The notes beneath the pieces were generated by a model, which saw nothing but the letters and a program-made list of their open reading frames with translations, searched no databases and was not told where the DNA came from. From assembly GCA_032718475.1 (NCBI GenBank), contig JAUCBJ010005016.1, positions 159,187-223,186 on the forward strand: 64,000 bases of DNA, read 5' to 3'. Shown here piece by piece: positions 1 through 13,700 of the stretch (positions are counted from its first letter, which is position 1; each line of letters begins with the position of its first letter). The position numbers were made by a program, and so were the translations under genes. Source of the stretch: Nemertoderma westbladi. Taxonomy: Eukaryota > Xenacoelomorpha > Nemertodermatida > Nemertodermatidae.

Positions 1-225
1 ACCAACAAGGGACCCATTAGCGAGATCTACAGGCGATGTTCCATAATGTTCAAATTCATTATTTATCTTTCCCAGGTAAGGAATGTCCTGTTTAGGAAGT
101 AAATGTTCCTGGATAAAAACAATGTCACATGATTCACAGAGTTTATCTAAAACTAGACGACTGCTACCGGTTCGTACAGAGTTTGCATTGTATGATCCTA
201 TTCTCATTATCATTCTCATTCTCAT
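1..225 (-). CDS. LINE ORF2 N-terminus: AP-type endonuclease (partial)
   Basis: Read on the minus strand from an ATG at 225, one frame stays open to the window edge and gives the start of an exonuclease-endonuclease-phosphatase domain, as found at the N-terminus of non-LTR retrotransposon ORF2. Visible motifs are SYNANS (the Asn-containing motif I), CDIVFIQEH (the catalytic Glu motif) and the downstream GSLVG that usually precedes RPYGG. Family knowledge says this enzyme nicks target DNA to start target-primed reverse transcription. The first codons form a small Met-Arg repeat made by a TCTCAT-type microsatellite. The ORF start lies within a few bases of the 49-bp satellite, so its 5' UTR is missing or replaced. 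The rest lies outside the window, so integrity cannot be judged. Confidence 0.8.
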   Translation of the reverse strand, partial: MRMRMIMRIGSYNANSVRTGSSRLVLDKLCESCDIVFIQEHLLPKQDIPYLGKINNEFEHYGTSPVDLANGSLVG

Positions 226-3200
226 TATGGAGCGGGAGTATATGACGTAGTTTGTAGAAGAGACCACCAGTCCTAGTGGAGCGGGAGTATATGATGTAGT
301 TTGTAGAAGAGACCACCGGTCCTAATGGAGCGGGAGTATATGACGTAGTTTGTAGAAGAGACCACCAGTCCTAGTGGAGCGGGAGTATATGATGTAGTTT
401 GTAGAAGAGACCACTGGTCCTAATGGAGCGGGAGTATATGACGTAGTTTGTAGAAGAGACCACCAGTCCTAGTGGAGCGGGAGTATATGATGTAGTTTGT
501 AGAAGAGACCACCGGTCCTAATGGAGCGTGAGTATATGACGTAGTTTGTAGAAGGGACCACCAGTCCTAGTGGAGCGGGAGTATATTACGTAGTTTGTGG
601 AAGAGACCACTGGTCCTAATGGAGCGGGAGTATATGACGTAGTTTGTAGAAGAGACCACCAGTCCTAGTGGAGAGGGAGTATATGACGTAGTTTGTAGAA
701 GAGACCACCGGTCCTAATGGAGCGTGAGTATATGACGTAGTTTGTAGAAGGGACCACCAGTCCTAGTGGAGCTGGAGTATATGATGTAGTTTGTAGAAGG
801 GACCACTGGTCCTAATGGAGCGGGAGTATATGGCGTAGTTTGTAGAAGAGACCACTGGTCCTAATGGAGCGGGAGTATATGATGTAGTTTGTAGAAGAGA
901 CCACTGGTCCTAATGGAGCGGGAGTATATGACGTAGTTTGTAGAAGAGACCACCGGTCCTAATGGAGCGAGAGTATATGATGTAGTTTGTAGAAGAGACC
1001 ACTGGTCCTAATGGAGCGGGAGTATATGACGTAGTTTGTAGAAGAGACCACCAGTCCTAGTGGAGCGGGAGTATATGACGTAGTTTGTAGAAGAGACCAC
1101 CGGTCCTAATGGAGCGGGAGTATATGATGTAGTTTGTAGAAGAGACCACCAGTCCTAGTGGAGCGGGAGTATATGACGTAGTTTGTAGAAGAGACCACCG
1201 GTCCTAGTGGAGCGGGAGTATATGACGTAGTTTGTAGAAGGGACCACCGGTCCTAATGGAGCGGGAGTATATGATGTAGTTTGTAGAAGAGACCACTGGT
1301 CCTAATGGAGCGGGAGTATATGATGTAGTTTGTAGAAGAGACCACTGGTCCTAATGGAGCGGGAGTATATGATGTAGTTTGTAGAAGAGACCACTGGTCC
1401 TAATGGAGCGGGAGTATATGATGTAGTTTGTAGAAGAGACCACCAGTCCTAGTGGAGCGGGAGTATATGACGTAGTTTGTAGAAGAGACCACCAGTCCTA
1501 ATGGAGCGGGAGTATATGATGTAGTTTGTAGAAGAGACCACTGGTCCTAATGGAGCAGGAGTATATGATGTAGTTTGTAGAAGAGACCACTGGTCCTAAT
1601 GGAGCGGGAGTATATGATGTAGTTTGAAGAAGAGACCACCAGTCCTAGTGGAGCGGGAGTATATGACGTAGTTTGTAGAAGAGACCACCGGTCCTAGTGG
1701 AGCGGGAGTATATGACGTAGTTGGTAGAAGGGACCACCGGTCCTAATGGAGCGGGAGTATATGATGTAGTTTGTAGAAGAGACCACTGGTCCTAATGGAG
1801 CGGGAGTATATGATGTAGTTTGTAGAAGAGACCACTGGTCCTAATGGAGCGGGAGTATATGACGTAGTTTGTAGAAGAGACCACCGGTCCTAATGGAGCG
1901 AGAGTATATGATGTAGTTTGTAGAAGAGACCACCAGTCCTAATGGAGCAGGAGTATATGATGTAGTTTGTAGAAGAGACCACTGGTCCTAATGGAGCGGG
2001 AGTATATGATGTAGTTTGTAGAAGAGACCACTGGTCCTAATGGAGCGGGAGTATATGACGTAGTTTGTAGAAGAGACCACCGGTCCTAATGGAGCGAGAG
2101 TATATGATGTAGTTTGTAGAAGAGACCACTGGTCCTAATGGAGCGGGAGTATATGACGTAGTTTGTAGAAGAGACCACCAGTCCTAGTGGAGCGGGAGTA
2201 TATGATGTAGTTTGTAGAAGAGACCACTGGTCCTAATGGAGCGGGAGTATATGACGTAGTTTGTAGAAGAGACCACCAGTCCTAGTGGAGCGGGAGTATA
2301 TGATGTAGTTTGTAGAAGAGACCACCGGTCCTAATGGAGCGTGAGTATATGACGTAGTTTGTAGAAGGGACCACCAGTCCTAGTGGAGCGGGAGTATATT
2401 ACGTAGTTTGTAGAAGGGACCACTGGTCCTAATGGAGTGGGAGTATATGACGTAGTTTGTAGAAGAGACCACCAGTCCTAGTGGAGCGGGAGTATATGAC
2501 GTAGTTTGTAGAAGAGACCACTGGTCCTAATGGAGCGGGAGTATATGACGTAGTTTGTAGAAGAGACCACCAGTCCTAGTGGAGCGGGAGTATATGATGT
2601 AGTTTGTAGAAGAGACCACCGGTCCTAATGGAGCGTGAGTATATGACGTAGTTTGTAGAAGAGACCACCAGTCCTAGTGGAGCGGGAGTATATGATGTAG
2701 TTTGTAGAAGAGACCACCGGTCCTAATGGAGCGTGAGTATATGACGTAGTTTGTAGAAGGGACCACCAGTCCTAGTGGAGCGGGAGTATATTACGTAGTT
2801 TGTAGAAGGGACCACTGGTCCTAATGGAGCAGGAGTATATGACGTAGTTTGTGGAAGAGACCACCAGTCCTAGTGGAGCGGGAGTGAATGACGTAGTTTG
2901 TAGAAGAGACCACTGGTCCTAATGGAGTGGGAGTATATGACGTAGTTTGTAGAAGAAACCACCAGTCCTAATGGAGCGGGAGTATATGACGTAGTTTGTA
3001 GAAGGGACCACTGGTCCTAATGGAGCGGGAGTATATGACGTAGTTTGTAGAAGAGACCACCAGACCTAATGGAGTGGGAGTATATGGCGTAGTTTGTAGA
3101 AGAGACCACCAGTCCTAATGGAGCAGGAGTATATGACATAGTTTGTAGAAGGGACCACTGGTCCTAATGGAGCGGGAGTATATGACGTAGTTTGTAGAAG

Positions 3201-5477
3201 GGACCACTGGTCCTAATGGAGCGGGAGTATATGACGTAGTTTGTAGAAGGGACCACTGGTCCTAATGGAGCGGGAGTATATGACGTAGTTTGTAGAAGAG
3301 ACCACCAGACCTAATGGAGTGGGAGTATATGGCGTAGTTTGTAGAAGAGACCACCAGTCCTAATGGAGCGGGAGTATATGACGTAGTTTGTAGAAGGGAC
3401 CACTGGTCCTAATGGAGCGGGAGTATATGACGTAGTTTGTAGATGGGACCACCGGTTCTAATGGAGCGGGAGTATATGACGTAGTTTGTAGAAGAGACCA
3501 CCGGTCCTAATGGAACGGGAGTATATGACGTAGTTTCTAGAAGAGACCACCGGTCCTAATGGAGCGGGAGTATATGACGTAGTTTGTAGAAGAGACCACC
3601 GGTCCTAATGGAGCGGGAGTATATGACGTAGTTTGTAGAAGGGACCACTGGTCCTAATGGAGCGGGAGTATATGACGTAGTTTGTAGAAGAGACCACCAG
3701 TCCTAATGGAGCGGGAGTATATGACGTAGTTTGTAGAAGAGACCACCGGTCCTAATGGAGCGGGAGTATATGGCGTAGTTTGTAGAAGAGACCACCAGTC
3801 CTAATGGAGCGGGAGTATATGGCGTAGTTTGTAGAAGAGACCACCGGTCCTAATGGAGCGGGAGTATATGACGTAGTTTGTAGAAGGGACCACCGGTCCT
3901 AATGGAGCGGGAGTATATGACGTAGTTTGTAGAAGGGACCACTGGTCCAAATGGAGCGGGAGTATATGACGTAGTTTGTAGAAGGGACCACTGGTCCTAA
4001 TGGAGCGGGAGTATATGACGTAGTTTGTAGAAGAGACCACCAGACCTAATGGAGTGGGAGTATATGGCGTAGTTTGTAGAAGAAACCACCAGTCCTAATG
4101 GAGCGGGAGTATATGACGTAGTTTGTAGAAGGGACCACTGGTCCTAATGGAGCGGGAGTATATGACGTAGTTTGTAGATGGGACCACCGGTTCTAATGGA
4201 GCGGGAGTATATGGCGTAGTTTGTAGAAGAGACCACCGGTCCTAATGGAGCAGGAGTATATGACGTAGTTTGTAGAAGGGACCACCGGTCCTAATGGAGC
4301 GGGAGTATATGACGTAGTTTGTAGAAGAGACCACCGGTCCTAATGGAGCGGAAGTATATGACGTAGTTTGTAGAAGAGACCACCGGTCCTAATGGAGCGG
4401 GAGTATATGACGTAGTTTGTAGAAGAGACCACCGGTCCTAATGGAGTGGGAGTATATGACGTAGTTTGTAGAAGGGACCACTGGTCCTAATGGAGCGGGA
4501 GTATATGACGTAGTTTGTAGAAGAGACCACCGGTCCTAATGGAGCGGGAGTATATGACGTAGTTTGTAGAAGAGACCACTGGTCCTAATGGAGCGGGAGT
4601 ATATGGCGTAGTTTGTAGAAGAGACCACCGGTCCTAATGGAGCAGGAGTATATGACGTAGTTTGTAGAAGGGACCACCGGTCCTAATGGAGCGGGAGTAT
4701 ATGGCGTAGTTTGTAGAAGAGACCACCGGTCCTAATGGAGCTGGAGTATATGACGTAGTTTGTAGAAGGGACCACCGGTCCTAATGGAGCGGGAGTATAT
4801 GATGTAGTTTGTAGAAGTGACCACCGGTCCTAATGGAGCGGGAGTATATGACGTAGTTTGTAGAAGAGACCACCGGTCCTAATGGAACGGGAGTATATGA
4901 CGTAGTTTGTAGAAGAGACCACCTGTCCTAATGGAGCGGGAGTATATGACGTAGTTTGTAGAAGGGACCACTGGTCCTAATGGAGCGTGAGTATATGACG
5001 TAGTTTGTAGAAGAGACCACCAGTCCTAGTGGAGCGGGAGTATATGATGTAGTTTGTAGAAGAGACCACTGGTCCTAATGGAGCGTGAGTATATGACGTA
5101 GTTTGTAGAAGGGACCACCAGTCCTAGTGGAGCGGGAGTATATGGCGTAGTTTGTAGAAGGGACCACTGGTCCTAATGGAGCGGGAGTATATGACGTAGT
5201 TTGTGGAAGAGACCACCAGTCCTAATGGAGCGGAAGTATATGACGTAGTTTGTAGAAGGGACCACTGGTCCTAATGGAGCGGGAGTATATGATGTAGTTT
5301 GTAGAAGAGACCACCGGTCCTAATGGAGCGGGAGTATATGACGTAGTTTGTAGAAGAGACCACCGGTCCTAATGGAGCGGGAGTATATGGCGTAGTTTGT
5401 AGAAGAGACCACCAGTCCTAATGGAGCGGGAGTATATGGCGTAGTTTGTAGAAGAGACCACCGGTCCTAATGGAGCG
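226..5477. repeat. 49-bp satellite array, block 1
   Basis: About 107 head-to-tail copies of a 49-bp unit, with landmarks GGAGCGGGAGTATATGACG, TAGTTTGTAGAAG and GACCACCGGTCCTAAT. Variable positions include gac/gat before GTAG, gag/ggg before ACCAC, and ccggtcctaat, ctggtcctaat or ccagtcctagt. In the first 1.5 kb the variants often alternate, giving a 98-bp dimer. No gene is present. The array ends at 5477 where the solo LTR begins. Confidence 0.98.
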
Positions 5478-7701
5478 TGTTACGGTATATGGCGCTGTAC
5501 TTACATTATTAGCCATTATACAGTATAATATATTGGTCCATTATGCAGTATAATATATTAGTCCGTTATACTGTATGCAATATTAGTCCGTTGTGCAGCA
5601 TAATATTTTAGATAAGGCATAATAGCGCAGTGATGTTTAGATAGGGAAATCGAAACGGCCATATATTTTGAACCCATCCATTTTGTATAGTATGTAGCCT
5701 TACCTACGTAATTTTGTATTAGGATATAGGTAGATAGTTCCAGGGTAGCAAGTTCAGTTGGACCCTGGATTTTGTGCTTGCTGTTATTAGCTTCAATAGG
5801 GCTAGCATAGGGACGCTGTCCTGGCCATTCAGCAGCCAGGGACATGATCCATTACCATATATGGTAATAATTTGAGGGTTGGGAAGCAATAGGGCTACAA
5901 TCCGGCCTCCTTATTGGACTAACTGCTTCCAGGTTGGTCTAATGCTAGCGCGGACTGGAGAGCCAATAGGAGAGCGATTGAGTCACCCTATTGCATCACC
6001 CCACTCGGATCACCTATAAATTGGCGGTGTGCCGGTAGAGCTGTACCTATCACCAACCTTATTCTCCTACAATCCCTATTCACTTTTTGATGGATAATTT
6101 AGCGTATTTCTGCAATTTGCTATTTTCGATTAATTTCTCAAAATGATTTGCTAGTGCGATTATTCTTGATTGTGTTTCTCAATTAATCCTATCGATTACT
6201 GCTAATTACAACCGGAACTATGATTTCTATCTTTTGTTAATGGTTCTATGTGATTCCTTTCTACGCAATAATCCTAAGGGATTTCTGAGACTGTCAGACT
6301 TTGTGATTTGCATGCGCCGCTACGGTAGCTATTAGCATAATGGAGGGCTAAGGTGCCAGTAGGCGGTGGGCTCATCGGGGGGTTAGCGACGAAGGGAGTG
6401 CGGAGGATTCAAAGGCGGGCAACGCTGGCGGGGGTCAACGTTGCGGTCGGGCAATTTGGACTGTGGGTTGGAGACCGCTCGCCGGTACAGTAATTAGGGG
6501 GCTGATGATCCAAGGTTTTGTCTCTATTTAGTATTAGGGGGGCAGGAATTGGGTTAGTTAGGAAGCCTAGATGTACCCGGGAGGGGCCTGCATACCTTAC
6601 AGTAAGTGAGTAAGTTGCGAGTAAGTAGATTGCGAATTAGTCAATTGCGAATTAATACGTTGCGAATTATATAATTGCAGATTGTATAATTGCAAGTCGT
6701 GCTATTGTGATCTGTGATTGCTGACGCTGATTGGTGTGTTACTGAAGTGTGCCTATGATTACGAATGCTGAGGTAGGCGCCCCTTTCTCTTTGATTGATT
6801 TCTATTTCTTAGTTACAACAAATAATTACTGATTAGGTCAAAGTAATACGGCATTTTAGGCTATTACTAGCGAAACCTGTTGTGTAATAAATTTGAATTA
6901 CGCATTCTGGAACTCTTAGTAATTAGTGCGCTGTTACATATTTGTGACTGTAATTGATTAGTAAAATTAAGAATTAGTACGCAGCATAGCGGAGAGTAGC
7001 TAAGGTAATAATTTAGAGTACCGTAAACTATTCACGCTAAGCGGTTATTTGCATTAGCGGGCAATAAACTAGATCGCAGTAGTCAGTACGCAAGACACTA
7101 GTAAGTTGCTGGCCTAAAGCCAGCTGCAGGCAAGTTTAGACCCAGAGCGGTATCACCTATGAAAGACATTGTACTGTACCATTTTTGATTATTTTAAATA
7201 TTCTCGCATTCACACATTCTGTTAGGGAACCCTCAGTATTCGCGATTAGAAAAGACGTAAGCATTGGCGTATTTCAGTAGTAAAATTAGGCGTAAGAATA
7301 CTCTGAGTGCAAAGCCCCTCGCACTCGTCTTAAGTAAGCTTAGGGAGCCGACTCGGGTTTATTGTTTTGGTTATTCCCGCGTGGCTCATAGATTCGAACA
7401 GTTAGCTCTCTATCGAGCGATCGGTAGAGAAAGGAACAAGCGATTTTGCAGGAGTTGTGTAAATTTAGTAAAATATATTAGCGGACGGCAGATTAGCGCC
7501 ATCCAACGGTAAGTAGCTGTTTTGTATTTAGCAACCCTTACAATTTAGTAATAGCACACTCCTGATCCCCTTTACTTAACAGTAGAGCAGTCTTTGTGTC
7601 TTATTGGTTAGGCGAGAGCTCATTAGGTTGGCAGAGAGGTATACGGGTATTTGTCTGTTCAACAGTTCTGCTGTTAGTATAGGTGTCGCGGTTGTTTAAC
7701 A
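5478..7701 (+). mobile_element. Probable solo LTR (2.2 kb) inserted in the satellite
   Basis: A 2224-bp non-satellite segment interrupts the 49-bp array. It begins TGTTACGG and ends TTTAACA, so it has TG...CA ends with a 5-bp inverted repeat (TGTTA/TAACA). It is flanked by GAGCG (5473-5477) and GAGTG (7702-7706), which fits a 5-bp target duplication with one change; both spellings occur in the satellite. A TATAAA at 6015-6020 and no convincing ORF fit an LTR left after LTR-LTR recombination. A series of degenerate TTGCGAATTA repeats lies at about 6605-6690. Orientation is inferred only from the TATA box. It does not resemble the LTRs of the two BEL/Pao elements in this window by eye. A non-autonomous element is an alternative. 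Confidence 0.6.
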
Positions 7702-10700
7702 GAGTGGGTGTATATGACGTAGTTTGTAGAAGGGACCACCGGTCCTAATGGAGCGGGAGTATATGACGTAGTTTGTAGAAGAGACAACCAGTCCTAATGG
7801 AACGGGAGTATATGACGTAGTTTGTAGAAGAGACAACCAGTCCTAATGGAACGGGAGTATATGACGTAGTTTGTAGAAGAGACCACCGGTCCTAATGGAG
7901 CGGGAGTATATGATGTAGTTTGTAGAAGAGACCACCGGTCCTAATGGAGCGGGAGTATATGACGTAGTTTGTAGAAGAGACCACCGGTCCTAATGGAGGG
8001 TGAGTATATGACGTAGTTTGTATAAGGGACCACTGGTCCTAATGGAGCGGGAGTATTTAACGTAGTTTGTAGAAGAGACCACCGGTCCTAATGGAGCGGG
8101 AGTATATGACGTAGTTTGTAGAAGGGACCACTGCTCCTAATGGAGCGGGAGTATATGACGTAGTTTGTAGAAGAGACCACTGGTCCTAATGGAGTGGGAG
8201 TATATGACGTAGTTTGTAGAAGGGACCACTGGTCGTAATGGAGCGGGAGTATATGACGTAGTTTGTAGAAGAGACCACCGGTCCTAATGGAGCGGGAGTA
8301 TATGACGTAGTTTGTAGAAGAGACCACCGGTCCTAATGGAGTGGGAGTATATGGCGTAGTTTGTAGAAGAGACCACCAGTCCTAATGGAGCGGGAGTATA
8401 TGGCGTAGTTTGTAGAAGAGACCACCGGTCCTAATGGAGCAGGAGTATATGACGTAGTTTGTAGAAGGGACCACCAGTCCTAATGGAGCAGGAATATATG
8501 ACATAGTTTGTAGAAGAGACCACTGGTCCTAATGGAGCGGGAGTATATGACGTAGTTTGTAGAAGAGACAACCAGTCCTAATGGAACGGGAGTATATGAT
8601 GTAGTTTGTAGAAGAGACCACCGGTCCTAATGGAGCGGGAGTATATGACGTAGTTTGTAGAAGAGACCACCGGTCCTAATGGAGCAGGAGTATATGACGT
8701 AGTTTGTAGAAGAGACCACCGGTCCTAATGGAGTGGGAGTATATGACGTAGTTTGTAGAAGGGACCACTGGTCCTAATGGAGCGGGAGTATATGACGTAG
8801 TTTGTAGAAGGGACCACTGGTCCTAATGGAGCGGGAGTATATGACATAGTTTGTAGAAGGGACCACTGGTCCTAATGGAGCGGGAGTATATGACGTAGTT
8901 TGTAGAAGGGACCACCAGTCCTAATGGAGTGGGAGTATATGACGTAGTTTGTAGAAGAGACCACCGGTCCTAATGGAGCGGGAGTATATGACATAGTTTG
9001 TAGAAGAGACCACCAGTCCTAGTGGAGCGGGAGTATATGACGTAGTTTGTAGAAGAGACCACCGGTCCTAATGGAGCGGGGGTATATGACGTAGTTTGTA
9101 GAAGAGACCACCAGTCCTAATGAAGCAGGAGTATATGACGTAGTTTGTAGAAGAGACAACCAGTCCTAATGGAACGGGAGTATATGACGTAGTTTGTAGA
9201 AGAGACCACCAGTCCTAGTGGAGCGGGAGTATATGACATAGTTTGTAGAAGAGACCACCGGTCCTAATAGAGCGGGAGTATATGACGTAGTTTGTAGAAG
9301 AGACCACCAGTCCTAATGGAGCGGGAGTATATGACGTAGTTTGTAGAAGAGACCACCAGTCCTAATGGAGCGGGAGTATATGACGTAGTTTGTAGAAGAG
9401 ACCACCGGTCCTAATGGAGCGGGAGTATATGACGTAGTTTGTAGAAGAGACAGCCGGTCCTAATGGAGCAGGAGTATATGACGTAGTTTGTAGAAGAGAC
9501 CACCGGTCCTAATGGAGCGGGAGTATATGACGTAGTTTGTAGAAGAGACCACCAGTCCTAGTGGAGCGGGAGTATATGACGTAGTTTGTAGAAGAGACCA
9601 CCGGTCCTAATGGAGCGGGAGTATATGACGTAGTTTGTAGAAGAGACCACCGGTCCTAATGGAGCAGGAGTATATGACGTAGTTTGTAGAAGAGACCACC
9701 GGTCCTAATGGAGCGGGAGTATATGACGTAGTTTGTAGAAGAAACCACCGGTCCTAATGGAGCAGGAGTATATGACGTAGTTTGTAGAAGAGACAGCCGG
9801 TCCTAATCGAGCAGGAGTATATGACGTAGTTTGTAGAAGAGACCACCTGTCCTAATGGAGCGGGAGTATATGACGTAGTTTGTAGAAGAGACAACCGGTC
9901 CTATTGGAGCGGGGGTATATGACGTAGTTTGTAGAAGAGACCACCGGTCCTAATGGAGCGGGAGTATATGGCGTAGTTTGTAGAAGGGACCACTGGTCCT
10001 AATGGAGCGGGAGTATATGACATAGTTTGTAGAAGAGACCACCGGTCCTAATGGAGCGGGAGTATATGACGTAGTTTGTAGAAGGGACCACCAGTCCTAG
10101 TGGAGCGGGAGTATATTACGTAGTTTGTAGAAGAGACCACTGGTCCTAATGGAGCGGGAGTATATGGCATAGTTTGTAGAAGAGACCACCAGACCTAATG
10201 GAGTGGGAGTATATGACGTAGTTTGTAGAAGAGACCACCAGTCCTAGTGGAGCGGGAGTATATGACGTAGTTTGTAGAAGGGACCACTGGTCCTAATGGA
10301 GCGGGAGTATATGACGTAGTTTGTAGAAGGGACCACCGGTCCTAATGGAGCGGGGGTATATGACGTAGTTTGTAGAAGAGACCACTAGTCCTAATGGAGC
10401 GGGAGTATATGACGTAGTTTGTAGAAGAGACCACCAGTCCTAGTGGAGCGGGAGTATATGACGTAGTTTGTAGAAGGGACCACTGGTCCTAATGGAGCGG
10501 GAGTATATGACGTAGTTTGTAGAAGGGACCACCTGTCCTAATGGAGCGGGAGTATATGACGTAGTTTGTAGAAGGGACCACCGGTCCTAATGGAGCGGGG
10601 GTATATGACGTAGTTTGTAGAAGAGACCACTAGTCCTAATGGAGCGGGAGTATATGACGTAGTTTGTAGAAGAGACCACCAGTCCTAGTGGAGCGGGAGT

Positions 10701-13700
10701 ATATGACGTAGTTTGTAGAAGGGACCACTGGTCCTAATGGAGCGGGAGTATATGACGTAGTTTGTAGAAGGGACCACCTGTCCTAATGGAGCGGGAGTAT
10801 ATGACGTAGTTTGTAGAAGAGACCACCAGTCCTAATGGAGCGGGGGTATATGACGTAGTTTGTAGAAGAGACCACCGGTCCTAATGGAGCGGGAGTATAT
10901 GACGTAGTTTGTAGAAGGGACCACCGGTCCTAATGGAGCGGGGGTATATGACGTAGTTTGTAGAAGAGACCACCGGTCCTAATGGAGCGGGGGTATATGA
11001 CGTAGTTTGTAGAAGAGACCACCAGTCCTAATGGAGCGGGGGTATATGACGTAGTTTGTAGAAGAGACCACCGGTCCTAATGGAGCGGGGGTATATGACG
11101 TAGTTTGTAGAAGAGACCACCAGTCCTAGTGGAGCGGGAGTATATTACGTAGTTTGTAGAAGAGACCACTGGTCCTAATGGAGCGGGAGTATATGACGTA
11201 GTTTGTAGAAGAGACCACCGGTCCTAATGGAGCAGGGGTATATGACATAGTTTGTAGAAGAGACCACCAGTCCTAGTGGAGCGGGAGTATATTACATAGT
11301 TTGTAGAAGAGACCACTGGTCCTAATGGAGTGGGAGTATATGGCGTAGTTTGTAGAAGAGACCACCAGACCTAATGGAGTGGGAGTATATGACGTAGTTT
11401 GTAGAAGAGACCACCTGTCCTAGTGGAGCGGGAGTATATGACGTAGTTTGTAGAAGGGACCACTGGTCCTAATGGAGCGGGAGTATATGACGTAGTTTGT
11501 AGAAGGGACCACCAGTCCTAATGGAGCGGGGGTATATGACGTAGTTTGTAGAAGAGACCACCAGTCCTAGTGGAGCGGGAGTATATTACGTAGTTTGTAG
11601 AAGAGACCACTGGTCCTAATGGAGCGGGAGTATATGGCGTAGTTTGTAGAAGAGACCACCAGACCTAATGGAGTGGGAGTATATGACGTAGTTTGAAGAA
11701 GAGACCACCAGTCCTAGTGGAGCGGGAGTATATGACGTAGTTTGTAGAAGGGACCACTGGTCTTAATGGAGCGGGGGTATATGACGTAGTTTGTAGAAGA
11801 GACCACCGGTCCTAATGGAGCGGGGGTATATGACGTAGTTTGTAGAAGAGACCACCAGTCCTAGTGGAGCGGGAGTATATTACGTAGTTTGTAGAAGAGA
11901 CCACTGGTCCTAATGGAGCGGGAGTATATGGCGTAGTTTGTAGAAGAGACCACCAGACCTAATGGAGTGGGAGTATATGACGTAGTTTGTAGAAGAGACC
12001 ACCAGTCCTAGTGGAGCGGGAGTATATGACGTAGTTTGTAGAAGGGACCACTGGTCCTAATGGAGCGGGAGTATATGACGTAGTTTGTAGAAGGGACCAC
12101 CGGTCCTAATGGAGCGGGGGTATATGACGTAGTTTGTAGAAGAGACCACTGGTCCTAATGGAGCGGGAGTATATGACGTAGTTTGTAGAAGAGACCACCA
12201 GTCCTAGTGGAGCGGGAGTATATGACGTAGTTTGTAGAAGGGACCACTGGTCCTAATGGAGCGGGAGTATATGACGTAGTTTGTAGAAGGGACCACCAGT
12301 CCTAATGGAGCGGGGGTATATGACGTAGTTTGTAGAAGAGACCACCTGTCCTAATGGAGCGGGAGTATATGACGTAGTTTGTAGAAGAGACCACCAGTCC
12401 TAATGGAGCGGGGGTATATGACGTAGTTTGTAGAAGAGACCACCGGTCCTAATGGAGCGGGAGTATATGACGTAGTTTGTAGAAGGGACCACCGGTCCTA
12501 ATGGAGCGGGGGTATATGACGTAGTTTGTAGAAGAGACCACCGGTCCTAATGGAGCGGGGGTATATGACGTAGTTTGTAGAAGAGACCACCAGTCCTAAT
12601 GGAGCGGGGGTATATGACGTAGTTTGTAGAAGAGACCACCGGTCCTAATGGAGCGGGGGTATATGACGTAGTTTGTAGAAGAGACCACCAGTCCTAGTGG
12701 AGCGGGAGTATATTACATAGTTTGTAGAAGAGACCACTGGTCCTAATGGAGCGGGAGTATATGACGTAGTTTGTAGAAGAGACCACCGGTCCTAATGGAG
12801 CAGGGGTATATGACATAGTTTGTAGAAGAGACCACCAGTCCTAGTGGAGCGGGAGTATATTACATAGTTTGTAGAAGAGACCACTGGTCCTAATGGAGTG
12901 GGAGTATATGGCGTAGTTTGTAGAAGAGACCACCAGACCTAATGGAGTGGGAGTATATGACGTAGTTTGTAGAAGAGACCACCTGTCCTAGTGGAGCGGG
13001 AGTATATGACGTAGTTTGTAGAAGGGACCACTGGTCCTAATGGAGTGGGAGTATATGACGTAGTTTGTAGAAGGGACCACCAGTCCTAATGGAGCGGGGG
13101 TATATGACGTAGTTTGTAGAAGAGACCACCAGTCCTAGTGGAGCGGGAGTATATTACGTAGTTTGTAGAAGAGACCACTGGTCCTAATGGAGCGGGAGTA
13201 TATGGCGTAGTTTGTAGAAGAGACCACCAGACCTAATGGAGTGGGAGTATATGACGTAGTTTGTAGAAGAGACCACCAGTCCTAGTGGAGCGGGAGTATA
13301 TGACGTAGTTTGTAGAAGGGACCACTGGTCTTAATGGAGCGGGGGTATATGACGTAGTTTGTAGAAGAGACCACCGGTCCTAATGGAGCGGGGGTATATG
13401 ACGTAGTTTGTAGAAGAGACCACCAGTCCTAGTGGAGCGGGAGTATATTACGTAGTTTGTAGAAGAGACCACTGGTCCTAATGGAGCGGGAGTATATGGC
13501 GTAGTTTGTAGAAGAGACCACCAGACCTAATGGAGTGGGAGTATATGACGTAGTTTGTAGAAGAGACCACCAGTCCTAGTGGAGCGGGAGTATGTGACGT
13601 AGTTTGTAGAAGGGACCACCGGTCGTAATGGAGCGGGGGTATATGACGTAGTTTGTAGAAGAGACCACCGGTCCTAATGGAGCAGGGGTATATGATGTAG

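Noticed and set aside
5558-7512. Frames of 95 and 82 codons inside the solo LTR
   Set aside because: No motif and no homology I recognise; lengths are expected by chance.
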